Shown one piece after another: positions 43,352 through 51,693 of a stretch of 64,000 nt of DNA. The notes below the pieces were generated by a model. That model was not told where the DNA came from and did not search any database. It worked only from the letters and a program-made list of their open reading frames with translations. The stretch is from contig NZ_BNCD01000015.1 in NCBI RefSeq assembly GCF_014656295.1, positions 171,874 to 235,873 on the forward strand. The letters are read 5' to 3'. Within the stretch, counting starts at the first letter, position 1; the number at the start of each line of letters is the position of its first letter. Source of the stretch: Streptomyces sulfonofaciens (GTDB lineage Bacteria > Actinomycetota > Actinomycetes > Streptomycetales > Streptomycetaceae). The translations under genes were made by a program, and so were the position numbers.

Positions 43352-44332
43352 ATGACAACGACTTCGGGATTACGGACCGCCGCAGACGATGTGTACGTAT
43401 GGTCCCAATCGACCGAAGGCGGCTGGGGACTGGCGAACTGCACGATGGTGGTCGGCGACGGCGGTGTGTCCGCCCTCGTGGACACGCCCTACACCTCGCT
43501 CATGCGGTCCCGGATGATGGCCGCGATGGGCGGCGTACGCCCGGACGCCGTGGTCGACACCATCATCCACACGCATGCGAACGGCGACCACACCTTCACC
43601 TCGGCCGAGTTCGGGGCCGCGCACGTCATCGGCACCCGCTCCAGCCAGGAGCACCTGCACCGCGACCCGACGCCCGAGCAGATGCAGGCGCTGGTCCACG
43701 GGCCGGGCCGGGACGGCCCCCTCGTCCGGTATCTGCGCCGGCACTTCGGGCACTTCGACTTCAGCGGCCTGGCCCTCGCGCCGACGACCCGCTCGTTCGC
43801 GGGGGAGCTCGCCGTCACCGTGGGCGGGACGGAACTGCGGTTGATCGAGGTGGGGCCGGCGCACACCGCCGGCGACGCGATCGTCCACCTGCCGCGGCAA
43901 CGCGTCGTGTGCACCGGCGACATCGTCTTCCTGAAGGACCACCCCGTGCACTGGGCCGGGCCCATCGCGCGGGTGCTGGACGCCTGTGCGCGGATCCTCG
44001 CCCTCGCCCCCGAGGTCATCGTGCCCGGGCACGGCCCGGTCGCCGAACCGGCCGCACTGCGCGAGTACACGGCCTATCTGCGGTATGTGCGCGACCGCAT
44101 CCACGAGGCGCACGGGCGCGGGCTGTCGGTGCTCGACACCGCGGCGTCGATACTGGCGGAGGGGCGCTACGGCCACCTCGCCCTGCCCGAGCGCCTCGTG
44201 GTCCTCGCGGGTGTCGAGCAGAGCCACCTGGACGGGACGGAGCCGCCCGGGATCCTGGGCCTCCTCACCCGGGCGGCCGAGTTCGCGGAGCGGCGCTCCA
44301 CCCGGGTCCCCGTGTCCCGCACGTCGAGTTGA
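43352..44332 (+). CDS. metallo-beta-lactamase-fold hydrolase; TTA codon
   Basis: 326 residues from ATG 43352. The ribosome binding site is weak, and the gene lies 47 bases after the XRE gene, probably in one transcript. Metal sites: TIIHTHANGDHTF (HxHxxDH-like), VGPAHTAGDAIVHLP, RVVCTGDIVFLKDHPVHWAG and PEVIVPGHGPV. The C-terminal half resembles alkylsulfatase-like and glyoxalase II-like hydrolases. Codon 7 is TTA (43370-43372), so translation should depend on bldA. Next to a type III polyketide synthase it could act as a thioesterase/cyclase, as MBL proteins do in some polyketide pathways. That is inference. Confidence 0.87.
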   Translation: MTTTSGLRTAADDVYVWSQSTEGGWGLANCTMVVGDGGVSALVDTPYTSLMRSRMMAAMGGVRPDAVVDTIIHTHANGDHTFTSAEFGAAHVIGTRSSQEHLHRDPTPEQMQALVHGPGRDGPLVRYLRRHFGHFDFSGLALAPTTRSFAGELAVTVGGTELRLIEVGPAHTAGDAIVHLPRQRVVCTGDIVFLKDHPVHWAGPIARVLDACARILALAPEVIVPGHGPVAEPAALREYTAYLRYVRDRIHEAHGRGLSVLDTAASILAEGRYGHLALPERLVVLAGVEQSHLDGTEPPGILGLLTRAAEFAERRSTRVPVSRTSS

Positions 44333-44433
44333 TCCCGTACCTCCCGTAGCGCGGTGCGCCGCCGTGTGCGGCTTCGCGTGCCCGCGGGACCGACTTTTCG
44401 CCCACTGCCCGGGACAGAGGATAGGAGTTCGCC

Positions 44434-45537
44434 ATGTCCCTCGCCTACGTGCACCGCCCGGCGTCCGTACGGGGCCGCTACGAGGTCTCGATGGAGGAGA
44501 CCGTCGAGACCCTCAAACGTGCCATCGGGGTCCCCAACGGGAGGAACGATCCGAGGCTGGCGGACCGTGTCGAGGGCCTGGCCAGGAACACGCTGATCAA
44601 GCGGCGGTACTGGGCCAGGCCGCTCAGCGAGGTGTCCGCCACGAGCACGTTCGAGGAGCGGAACGAGCCCGCCGTGGAAGCCATGGTCGACATGGGCGAG
44701 AGGGCGCTCCAGGACGCCCTCGCCAACGCCGACTGCCTGCCCTCCGACATATTCGGCCTCGTCGTCAGCCACTCGACGACTCCTCGGACGCCGGGACCCG
44801 CGCAGCACTGGATCACGCGTCTCGGCCTCCCGCGGGACACCTGGATCATCCCGATGACGGAGCTGGGGTGCCTGGGCGGTGTGCACTCGCTCGCGCTGGC
44901 GGCACAGCTCGTGGCCGGACAGCCCGGGAGGAAGGTGGCCGTGTGCGTCAGCGAGTGCCTGCACACGGTGTACCGCGGGGCGGCGAAGAAACCCGGGCAG
45001 ATCGTCCATGACCTGATTTACGGGGACCTCGCGGCCGCGTGTGTCGTGGAGGGCCTCGCCCGGGGGGAGACGAGTCGTGGCAGGTCCGGCCCGGGTCTCG
45101 TCGTCAAGAAGTGCTGGACGCACACCGTGCCGGGGACGACGGGCAAGTACACGCTCACCACGGGAGGGGACGGGCAGCTCTTCGACAGCGATCCTTCGGC
45201 ACCCAGGATGGTGCCGGAGGTGATCCGGCTCATGTGGCGCGAACTCCTCGGCGAGGACGATCCGGGGTGGAGTCCCGACCGGGTGTACGCCCATCCCGGC
45301 TCGTCGAAGATCCTGCCGGCCATCTCCGCCGGCCTCGGCTGCAACCCGGAGCAGATACAGACGTCCTGGGACAGCTACCTCGACGGCGGGAACCAGGGCG
45401 GGGGGACGGTGCTGGACGCCATCCGCCGCGGTCTGGAGGGCGCACCGGCGCACGCCGAGGAAGTCGTGGTCGTAGGGGTCGGCCCCGGGTTCTCGGGAAC
45501 GGGCATCATGGCCGAGACGGTCGCCCGCACCGCGTAG
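44434..45537 (+). CDS. type III polyketide synthase (chalcone/stilbene synthase-like)
   Basis: 367 residues from ATG 44434 with AGGAG 6 bases upstream. The N-terminal half matches the family: RVEGLARNTLIKRRYWARPL, TSTFEERNEPAVEAMVDMGE. The catalytic Cys lies in MTELGCLGGVHSLALAAQL, the His in VYAHPGSSKILPAISAGLG and the Asn in YLDGGNQGGGTVLDAIRRG. The Cys-His-Asn triad is thus complete. The length fits a free-standing enzyme. The local sequence is diverged from RppA (tetrahydroxynaphthalene synthase). It should extend a CoA starter with malonyl-CoA and cyclise the product. Possible tailoring partners are the MBL hydrolase before it and the P450/ferredoxin and reductase 3 kb upstream. Confidence 0.88.
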   Translation: MSLAYVHRPASVRGRYEVSMEETVETLKRAIGVPNGRNDPRLADRVEGLARNTLIKRRYWARPLSEVSATSTFEERNEPAVEAMVDMGERALQDALANADCLPSDIFGLVVSHSTTPRTPGPAQHWITRLGLPRDTWIIPMTELGCLGGVHSLALAAQLVAGQPGRKVAVCVSECLHTVYRGAAKKPGQIVHDLIYGDLAAACVVEGLARGETSRGRSGPGLVVKKCWTHTVPGTTGKYTLTTGGDGQLFDSDPSAPRMVPEVIRLMWRELLGEDDPGWSPDRVYAHPGSSKILPAISAGLGCNPEQIQTSWDSYLDGGNQGGGTVLDAIRRGLEGAPAHAEEVVVVGVGPGFSGTGIMAETVARTA

Positions 45538-45569
45538 CGGCACCTGCCGCGGAGCGCCGCGGAGTACCG

Positions 45570-45589
45570 CCGGGGGCTCTGTCCCCCGG
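45570..45589. terminator. weak hairpin after the PKS gene
   Basis: CCGGGGG pairs with CCCCCGG around six bases, 33 bases after the polyketide synthase stop and before the TetR start. It is short and may only attenuate read-through. Confidence 0.4.
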
Positions 45590-45647
45590 GACCGCCGTGA
45601 ACGTAAGGTCGTCCTCGCAGCTTGAGCACGACCGGGGCAGGTGGGAC

Positions 45648-46370
45648 ATGGGACAGGCCGGGACACGTGAGGAACGGGCGGCGGAGACCCGAGCGGCGTT
45701 GCTGGACGCGGCCGCCGTCGAGTTCGCCGGATACGGCTACGCAGGGGCCAGCGTCGACCGGATCGCCCGCAGGGCCGACCGTTCCACGGGGTCGCTGTAC
45801 CACCACTACCCGGGTGGCAAGAAGGAACTCGCCGAGCTGATCGTGCGCGGTCAGCCGGGCGCGGTACAGGTGCAGGGGCCCGCCGTCGGGCTCCAGCACC
45901 TGATCGACATCACCCTCGCCTGGGCCTGCCAGATGGTGGACAACCCGGTCCTGCTGGCCGGTGCCCGGCTGGTCGGGGAGCAGGGCGACTTCATCAAGGG
46001 GTCCGACGACTTCAACTCCCACGCCCAGTGGACGGAAGTGGTGATGGCGTCGCTGCTGGCCGCGCGGCGCCGGCGTGAGCTGCGTGCCGGGGTGGACATG
46101 CAGGGGACGGCGAGGCTGCTGGTGAACGCCTGCACCGGCGCGCAGTTGCAGGCCAGCATGGAGTCCGGGCCGGCGCGCGTCGACCTGCCCGGGCGGGTCG
46201 TGGAGGCGTGGGAGTGTTTACTGCCGGCGCTCGCGGTGCCGAGGGTCGTGAAGAACCTGGACCTCGACGTGGACCGCGTGCGCACCGGTTCGGCGCCCCT
46301 GCCGGTGCATCCGGCGGCAGGCGGCGCGGCCGGCTCCGGCGCCCAGGGCGGCGGCTCGGCGGCCATCTGA
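45648..46370 (+). CDS. gamma-butyrolactone-receptor-like TetR regulator; TTA codon
   Basis: 240 residues from ATG 45648, preceded by AGGTGGG. The helix-turn-helix is TRAALLDAAAVEFAGYGYAG, ASVDRIARRADRSTGSLYHH. The ligand domain resembles ScbR/ArpA-type proteins (LIDITLAWACQMVDNPVLLA, GARLVGEQGD, WTEVVMASLLAARRRREL, VVEAWECLLPAL). Codon 191 is TTA (46218-46220). The C-terminal 35 residues are a Gly/Ala tail. No butenolide synthase gene is near, so the ligand could come from elsewhere or be the local polyketide. It is the likely pathway-specific repressor of the locus. Confidence 0.85.
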   Translation: MGQAGTREERAAETRAALLDAAAVEFAGYGYAGASVDRIARRADRSTGSLYHHYPGGKKELAELIVRGQPGAVQVQGPAVGLQHLIDITLAWACQMVDNPVLLAGARLVGEQGDFIKGSDDFNSHAQWTEVVMASLLAARRRRELRAGVDMQGTARLLVNACTGAQLQASMESGPARVDLPGRVVEAWECLLPALAVPRVVKNLDLDVDRVRTGSAPLPVHPAAGGAAGSGAQGGGSAAI

Positions 46371-46569
46371 AAGCCTGACGGCTCCGCTCCCACGTGGGCG
46401 CCCGCGGCCCGGTCCGCGCGCGGCGCCGACGGCCGGCCCCGGGGTGGTGCCGCGGCCCGGCCGCGGCGTGCGCGCGGGCGGGGCCGCGTCGACGAGCGCC
46501 GCCTGCCGCGGGCGGGTCCGCGTCGACGTGCGCCGTCTGCGGATCGGCTCGACGCGTGCCGCCGGCGGC

Positions 46570-47178
46570 TCAGCGCGGCATCTGCCCGGCGAGTGCGTGC
46601 AGTCGATCGGCGGTGTGCCCGGCCCGCAGGGCCTCGATGCCGAGCGAGTCGGTCAGGTCCCCGTTCTCCAGCCACCTGGCCGTCTCCCAGTCCAGAAGGA
46701 CGCTGATGTACTCCTGGACCTCGGCGAGTGCGGTGAGCCCCTGCCGGAGGTGCCCGCGGTCGATGAGGTGGCGGGCGCGCTCGAAGGCGTTCCGCGGTGG
46801 CAGGTCCCGGCGTCCGGCCAGGTCGGCCTGGGCGCCCTCGTCGAGGCCGGCGCGCATGAGGACCATGCCGAGTTGCAGCCCCACTCCGGCGCGGGCGGAG
46901 TCGGTGCCCCCGTCGAGGACCACGTCGACGAGACGCGGGGTGACGGTGTACGCGCCGTCCGCGCCGTCCTCGGCGGCACGCACGTGCGCATCGAGCACCA
47001 GCGGCATGTGCTGCGGCAGCCGCGACAATAAGAGCGCGAGGTCGCCCACGCGACCGAGCGTCGGCATGTCGGCCACGACGGCGGCGAGGTCCTCACAGCG
47101 CGGAACCCCGTCCTCATGTGGAACCCCGTCCTCCGGACCGCCCCGAGCCTGTGGCTCGCGCGCTGGACCGGGCGTCAT
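46570..47178 (-). CDS. hypothetical protein, helical; TTA codon
   Basis: 202 residues from ATG 47178, which has GGAGG 7 bases upstream. GTG 47181 is too close to that site. Mostly alpha-helical and acidic, with DLAAVVADMPTLGRVGDLAL, LPQHMPLVLDAHVRAAED, RAGLDEGAQADLAGRRDLPP and FERARHLIDRGHLRQGLTAL. No family recognised. Codon 50 is TTA (47031-47029), as in its neighbours. It is convergent with the TetR gene, and the element at 47349 lies about 170 bases before its start. It may be a regulatory or partner protein of the locus. Confidence 0.7.
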   Translation of the reverse strand: MTPGPAREPQARGGPEDGVPHEDGVPRCEDLAAVVADMPTLGRVGDLALLLSRLPQHMPLVLDAHVRAAEDGADGAYTVTPRLVDVVLDGGTDSARAGVGLQLGMVLMRAGLDEGAQADLAGRRDLPPRNAFERARHLIDRGHLRQGLTALAEVQEYISVLLDWETARWLENGDLTDSLGIEALRAGHTADRLHALAGQMPR

Positions 47179-47595
47179 CACGCAACCTCCGCCTCAGTGA
47201 TTGACGGCTCACCAGCCGAAAAGTGCCCCATCCGCACACCGGCCGGTGCGCCTTGTTCGGGCACACGTGACGGAGCGGTCTGCAGATTCCGTGCACTGCG
47301 ATTCTGGCTCGGGATGCTCCGGCCTGGTAGACCAGGCAGGATTCCATAGTTTAAAATTTAACAACTGAAGATTCGTTCGAAAACCGGGCAGGTGTCCGAG
47401 GCCGGCGGTCCGCCGTGCTCCGGGGCGGTCCGTGGTTTCCGCGGTCCGCGACGGCGGTAGACCGTCCGGGGCGCCGGTACCGGTCGGGATCGGGGTGCCC
47501 GGCGACCGCCTCCCCGCGCCGGCACCGCCCGACGCGGCCCCCGCGCTCAGGACCGCGCTCGACGGGACCGCCGGGGCGGAGGAAGGAAGCCGGCG
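47179..47595. other. 417-base region between the hypothetical gene and the C4 sugar-acid genes
   Basis: AT-rich around 47330-47390, where the second palindromic element lies. The rest is GC-rich with no supported gene. Confidence 0.45.
47349..47382. promoter_or_regulatory. AT-rich palindromic element, copy 2
   Basis: Begins GTTTAAAATTTAAC and continues AACTGAAGATTCGTTCGAAA. It shares 25 of 34 bases with the element before the XRE gene, including ACTGA, TTCGT and CGA at the same spacing. It marks the right end of the TTA-codon block. Confidence 0.65.
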
Positions 47596-47751
47596 ATGAG
47601 CAAGGAACCGCCCCGTGGGGGGCCGCCGTACGAGGACCCGTGCGCGGGCCTCCCGTGCCGCGGCCCCGGTCGGACGATCACGCACCCGGACGCGATCGGG
47701 TTCGCCGCGCACCGCATGCGGACGCTGCCGTCAGCCGGCGGCGTCCGGTGA
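47596..47751 (+). CDS. 51-residue peptide upstream of the sugar-acid kinase
   Basis: ATG 47596 has a very strong site (GGAGGAAGGAAG). The stop overlaps the kinase start (GTGA at 47748-47751), so the two are translationally coupled. The product has 51 residues, with two cysteines (PYEDPCAGLPCRGPGRTI) and AHRMRTLPSAGGVR at the end. No family recognised. It could be a small structured protein, a leader that couples translation, or a peptide precursor. Too short for most gene finders. Confidence 0.55.
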   Translation: MSKEPPRGGPPYEDPCAGLPCRGPGRTITHPDAIGFAAHRMRTLPSAGGVR

Positions 47752-49226
47752 ACGCCCCGAACGCCCCGGCGCCCGGGCAGGACCCGCCGGCACGCCCCGG
47801 GCCGCTGCCCCCCATCCGGCAGGTGGCCGCGGCACAGGTGCGCCGGGCACTGGCGGGAGCACGCCGGGTGGTCTTCCTCGACGACGACCCGACCGGCACG
47901 CAGACCGTCCGCGACCTGCCCGTGCTGACCCGCTGGAGCGTCGACGACGTCCGCTGGGCGCTGCGCCGTGAAACGCCGGGCTTCTTCGTGCTGACCAACA
48001 CGCGCAGCCTCACGCCCGGGCAGGCCGCGGCCCGGGACCGCGACGTCGTCGAGGCGTGCCTGGCGGCGGCAGGGCGCGAGGGGGTGGCACTCGCCTTCGC
48101 CAGCCGCAGCGACTCCACGCTCCGCGGCCACTTCCCGTTGGAGACCGACGTGATCGGCGAGGTGATCGCGGAGAGGGGCGGGACCGTCGACGCGGTCGTG
48201 CTGGCGCCCGCCTACGTCGACGCCGGACGCGTCACGATCGGCGGCGTGCACTGGCTGCGCTCCGCCGGCGGGCTGCTCCCCGTGGCGGACAGCGAGTTCG
48301 CCCGGGACGCCACCTTCGGCTACCGCTCGTCCAGGCTCGCCGACTGGGCAGCCGAGAAGAGCGGAGGGCGCATCCCGGCGGGCGAGGTCGTCGAGCTGAC
48401 CCTCGACGACCTGCGGGGCGGCACGACGGACGGCTTGCGCGAGCGCCTGGCGGGCACGCACGGCGGCCGTGTCGTCGCGCTCGACGCTGCGGAGGACGAC
48501 GACCTCCGCGCGGCCGTCCTCGCGATCCTGGCCGCCGAGCGGGGCGGGTCCTCGTTCGTCTACCGCATCGGCCCCTCCTTCGTGCGGGCGCGCGTCGGCC
48601 AGGCGGCGCAGCCGCCCGTCGGACGCGGAACACTCGCGGGCCTGGTGGGGGCCGGCGCGCACGGGCTCGTCGTCGTCGGCTCCCACGTGGCGCTGACGAG
48701 CGGCCAGCTCGCCCGGCTCGCCGAGCGGCGCAGGTTCGTCGGGGTGGAGCTCGACGTGCCGGCCGTCCTCGACGACGAGCGCGCCGAGGAGCACATCCGG
48801 GGTGCCGTGCAGCGCGCGGCCGCGGCCCTCGGCGAGGACCTCGTGGTGCTGAGCACCTCCCGGAACCTGGTCGAGGGCGCGGACGAGGGGTCCAGCCTCG
48901 ACATCGCACGCCGGGTGAGCGCCGCGCTCACCCGGACGGCCCGCCGGGTGGTGGCGGCCCGCCGTCCCGCGTTCGTGGTGGCGAAGGGCGGTATCACCTC
49001 CTCGGACGTGGCCACCGGGGCGCTGGGCATCCGGCGGGCCTGGGCCCGCGGCTCCCTGCTGCCCGGGATCGTGTCGCTGTGGGAACCGGTCTCCGGCCCC
49101 GCGGCGGGCCTGCCGTACGTGGTCTTCGCCGGGAACGTCGGCGACGAGGACGCGCTGGCGGACGTGATCGAAAGGCTGGAATCGGCCTCCCGGCCCCAGG
49201 GGTCGGGAGAAGGGATGGTCCCGTGA
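47748..49226 (+). CDS. four-carbon acid sugar kinase (DUF1537; DenK/OtnK-like)
   Basis: 492 residues from GTG 47748. The N-terminal substrate domain carries VVFLDDDPTGTQTVRDLPVL, FVLTNTRSLTPGQAAARD, AFASRSDSTLRGHFPLETDV and VVLAPAYVDAGRVTIGGVHW. The C-terminal nucleotide domain carries LVVVGSHVALTSGQLARLAE, VVAARRPAFVVAKGGITSSD and GNVGDEDALADVIERLE. Family members phosphorylate D-erythronate, D-threonate or 3-oxo-tetronates. The coupled dehydrogenase suggests D-erythronate use (DenK). The partner isomerase and decarboxylase genes seen elsewhere are not nearby. Confidence 0.9.
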   Translation: MNAPNAPAPGQDPPARPGPLPPIRQVAAAQVRRALAGARRVVFLDDDPTGTQTVRDLPVLTRWSVDDVRWALRRETPGFFVLTNTRSLTPGQAAARDRDVVEACLAAAGREGVALAFASRSDSTLRGHFPLETDVIGEVIAERGGTVDAVVLAPAYVDAGRVTIGGVHWLRSAGGLLPVADSEFARDATFGYRSSRLADWAAEKSGGRIPAGEVVELTLDDLRGGTTDGLRERLAGTHGGRVVALDAAEDDDLRAAVLAILAAERGGSSFVYRIGPSFVRARVGQAAQPPVGRGTLAGLVGAGAHGLVVVGSHVALTSGQLARLAERRRFVGVELDVPAVLDDERAEEHIRGAVQRAAAALGEDLVVLSTSRNLVEGADEGSSLDIARRVSAALTRTARRVVAARRPAFVVAKGGITSSDVATGALGIRRAWARGSLLPGIVSLWEPVSGPAAGLPYVVFAGNVGDEDALADVIERLESASRPQGSGEGMVP

Positions 49227-50212
49227 CGGACGTACGAGTCGTCATCACCGGGGGCGCGGGCTTCCTCGGCTCGCTCCTGGCCCGCCGTCTGCTGGCGGCC
49301 CCCGTCGTCCTGGGCGGCGGTGCGGCAGCAAGGGTCGGCGAGCTGGTCCTGGTCGACCTGGCCCCGCCGCCGCCCGACCTCGCCGCCCGCGAGGAGGTGC
49401 GGGCGGTCACGGGCGAGCTCGCGGCGGTGCTCGGCGGACTCGGCGGGGCGGACGCCGTGTTCCACCTCGCCGGCGTGGTCAGCGGTGCCGCCGAGGCGGA
49501 CTTCGACCTCGGCCTGCGCACCAACGTCGACGGGACGCGTGCGCTGCTGGAGTACGCCAGGGGGCACCGCGTGCCGCCGGTCCTGGTCTTCTCCAGCTCG
49601 CTGGCCGTTTTCGGCAGCGATCCCGCGATCGGGCCGGTCGGCGGCGTCGACGACGACACCCTGCCCCGGCCGCAGTCCAGCTACGGCATCCAGAAGTTCA
49701 TCGGCGAGCAACTGGTCGCCGACTACACGCGCAAGGGCTTCGTGCGGGGCCGTTCCGTGCGGCTGATGACCGTGTCCGTGCGGCCGGGCAGGCCCAACGC
49801 GGCGGTGTCCGGCTTCCTGTCCGGAATCATCCGCGAACCGCTCGCCGGCGAGCGTGCGCTGTGCCCGGTCCCGCCCGACACCCCCGTCGCGCTGTCCTCG
49901 CCCCGGCGGACCCTGGACGGCATCCTGCGCGCCGCCTCGGCCGACGACGCCTCGTGGGGCAGCCGCACCGCGATGAACCTGCCCGCGCTCACCACCACGC
50001 CCCGCGAGATGGCGGCCGCCCTCGACCGGGTGGCGGGGGCCGGTACGAGCGGGCTGATCGACTGGAGGGACGACCCCGAGACCGGTGCCATCGTGCGCGG
50101 TTGGCCCGCGCGGTTCCACACCCCCCGTGCGCACCGGCTGGGTCTGAGCGCGGAAGAGTCCTTCGACGACATCGTGCGGGCGTACCTCTCCGACGACCCG
50201 GCAGCCGGATGA
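49223..50212 (+). CDS. denD: NAD-dependent epimerase/dehydratase, D-erythronate dehydrogenase-like
   Basis: 329 residues. GTG 49223 overlaps the kinase stop (GTGA). Extended SDR features: VVITGGAGFLGSLLARRLL (GxxGxxG), FHLAGVVSGAAEADFDLGLR, VFSSSLAVFG and the catalytic SSYGIQKFIGEQLVADYTRK (YxxxK). The phrases RLMTVSVRPGRPNAAVSGF and LSSPRRTLDGIL are typical of DenD. It oxidises D-erythronate at C2 to give the substrate of the adjacent kinase family. The symbol is assigned by resemblance and context. Confidence 0.82.
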   Translation: MTDVRVVITGGAGFLGSLLARRLLAAPVVLGGGAAARVGELVLVDLAPPPPDLAAREEVRAVTGELAAVLGGLGGADAVFHLAGVVSGAAEADFDLGLRTNVDGTRALLEYARGHRVPPVLVFSSSLAVFGSDPAIGPVGGVDDDTLPRPQSSYGIQKFIGEQLVADYTRKGFVRGRSVRLMTVSVRPGRPNAAVSGFLSGIIREPLAGERALCPVPPDTPVALSSPRRTLDGILRAASADDASWGSRTAMNLPALTTTPREMAAALDRVAGAGTSGLIDWRDDPETGAIVRGWPARFHTPRAHRLGLSAEESFDDIVRAYLSDDPAAG

Positions 50213-50270
50213 GCGCGGCGAGTTGGCCGACCGAGAGTTGGCCGACCGTGTGTCGGCCGACCGCGAGTGC

Positions 50271-51386
50271 TCAGGTGCGGGGGCGGTTGAGGAGGTCGTT
50301 TGCGTAGGGCAGGGCCAGGGTCCGGCTCTTGAGGCGGGCGGTCGCGCGGTTGCCGAGGATGGCCGTGCCGCGCCCCAGGATCGGGAGGAGGGTGGCGCCG
50401 GCATCGGGTCCGAAGGGCACGGAGAAGGCCCGCAGCGGGGCAGGCCGGTAGGGGCGGGGCTGGCTGCCGTGCCTGCCGTTGCGGTCCAGGTAGGCGCGGA
50501 TGTTGTGGGCCGCCGCCGAGCCCTGCGCCATCGCGGTGGGGGAGAGCTTGGCCTCGGAGACGTCGTTGACGTCGCCGACGGCGAAGACGTCCTGCCTGCC
50601 GATGACCCTCAGATGGTCGTCCACCTTCACATGACCGCTGGGGTCGAGCCAGTCGCCGCGGCCCGCCAGCCGCAGCCACAGGGTGTTGGGCGTGGTGCCG
50701 GTGGTCCAGAAGACGACCTCGGCGTCGAACGGGGTGCCGTTCTGGTCCCGCAGGCTGCTGGAGCCGCCCCCGGTGGAGGAGATGACGGTGCGCAGGTGGA
50801 CCCGTACGTCGTGGGCCTCCAGCCAGGACCGGGCCCTGCGGCCCAGCCCGCGGCTTAGGGTTCTGGAGAGCAGGTACGACCCGGAGTGCGCCAGCGTCAC
50901 CTGGGCGTCCGGTCTGACCCGGCGCAGCTCGGCGGCCAGCTCGACTCCGGAGGGGCCGCCGCCGACGATGAGCACGTTCCTCGCGCGGGCGGCGCGGTAC
51001 TGGTGGGCGTGGAAGGACTCGGCCGCCTCCTCGACCGTGGTGCCGGTGAACCTCGCGGGCTCCTGGTAGTCGGCTCCGGAGGCGAGGACCAGGACGTCGT
51101 AGGCGAGCCGGTGGCCGCTCTGGAGGACCACCAGACGCTCCGCGGTGCGGATGCCGACGGCCTTGTTCAGCACCGTGCGTCCGTGTCTGAGCAGCGAGCT
51201 GTACGGGATGAAGGGCGCGGTCGTCCAGGTGTCGTCGACGCTCGCCCGCAGGGAGGCGATCCTGTGGAAGAAGACCTCCTTGCCGTCGACGAGCGTGACC
51301 TCCGCGAACTCGTCCAGCTCCCGGGCCACTTTCACTCCCGCGTAGCCGCCGCCTATGACGACGACCCGGCGCTTGGACGTGTCCAT
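50271..51386 (-). CDS. NDH-2/AIFM2-like FAD-dependent NAD(P)H oxidoreductase
   Basis: 371 residues from ATG 51386, with GAGGAACG upstream. Two dinucleotide folds are visible: RVVVIGGGYAGVKVARELDE (FAD) and NVLIVGGGPSGVELAAELRR (NAD(P)H), plus VLVLASGADYQEPARFTG and VFAVGDVNDVSEAKLSPTAM. The redox-active Cys pair of thioredoxin reductases is absent. Such enzymes pass electrons to quinones at the membrane. The loop STGGGSSSLRDQNG is unusual in length. It is convergent with the DenD gene. Confidence 0.9.
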   Translation of the reverse strand: MDTSKRRVVVIGGGYAGVKVARELDEFAEVTLVDGKEVFFHRIASLRASVDDTWTTAPFIPYSSLLRHGRTVLNKAVGIRTAERLVVLQSGHRLAYDVLVLASGADYQEPARFTGTTVEEAAESFHAHQYRAARARNVLIVGGGPSGVELAAELRRVRPDAQVTLAHSGSYLLSRTLSRGLGRRARSWLEAHDVRVHLRTVISSTGGGSSSLRDQNGTPFDAEVVFWTTGTTPNTLWLRLAGRGDWLDPSGHVKVDDHLRVIGRQDVFAVGDVNDVSEAKLSPTAMAQGSAAAHNIRAYLDRNGRHGSQPRPYRPAPLRAFSVPFGPDAGATLLPILGRGTAILGNRATARLKSRTLALPYANDLLNRPRT

Positions 51387-51693
51387 ATCGCGTTCCTCCA
51401 TTGATGGCCGGCGCACGCCGATCGGCATGTGCGCCCTGCATGTGCATGTGCATCATCAATGGACGGCGGTGTTTTCTTCATCCGGTCACGACGCCCGGCG
51501 TGTCGCTATATATGGCGTCCTGCGTCGAGTTCGGCGCGCCGACCAGCGAAAACGCGCCGTACGCGACTGTCGCTGGCCGGATCTACGTGATGGCCGTTCA
51601 CGAGATCTCCCGGAGTCCTCCGCCGGAACCCCCCGTTCCCTTCGCCGGGGTGGGCCGTCGGGGCCGGCGGTGGCGGGTGCGGAAGGTGGTGCG
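51387..51693. other. 307-base region upstream of the flavoprotein gene
   Basis: No supported gene. Contains a TGCATG direct repeat (about 51438-51453) and an AT-rich patch CTATATATGG near 51507-51517 that may be a leftward -10 region for the flavoprotein gene. Confidence 0.4.
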
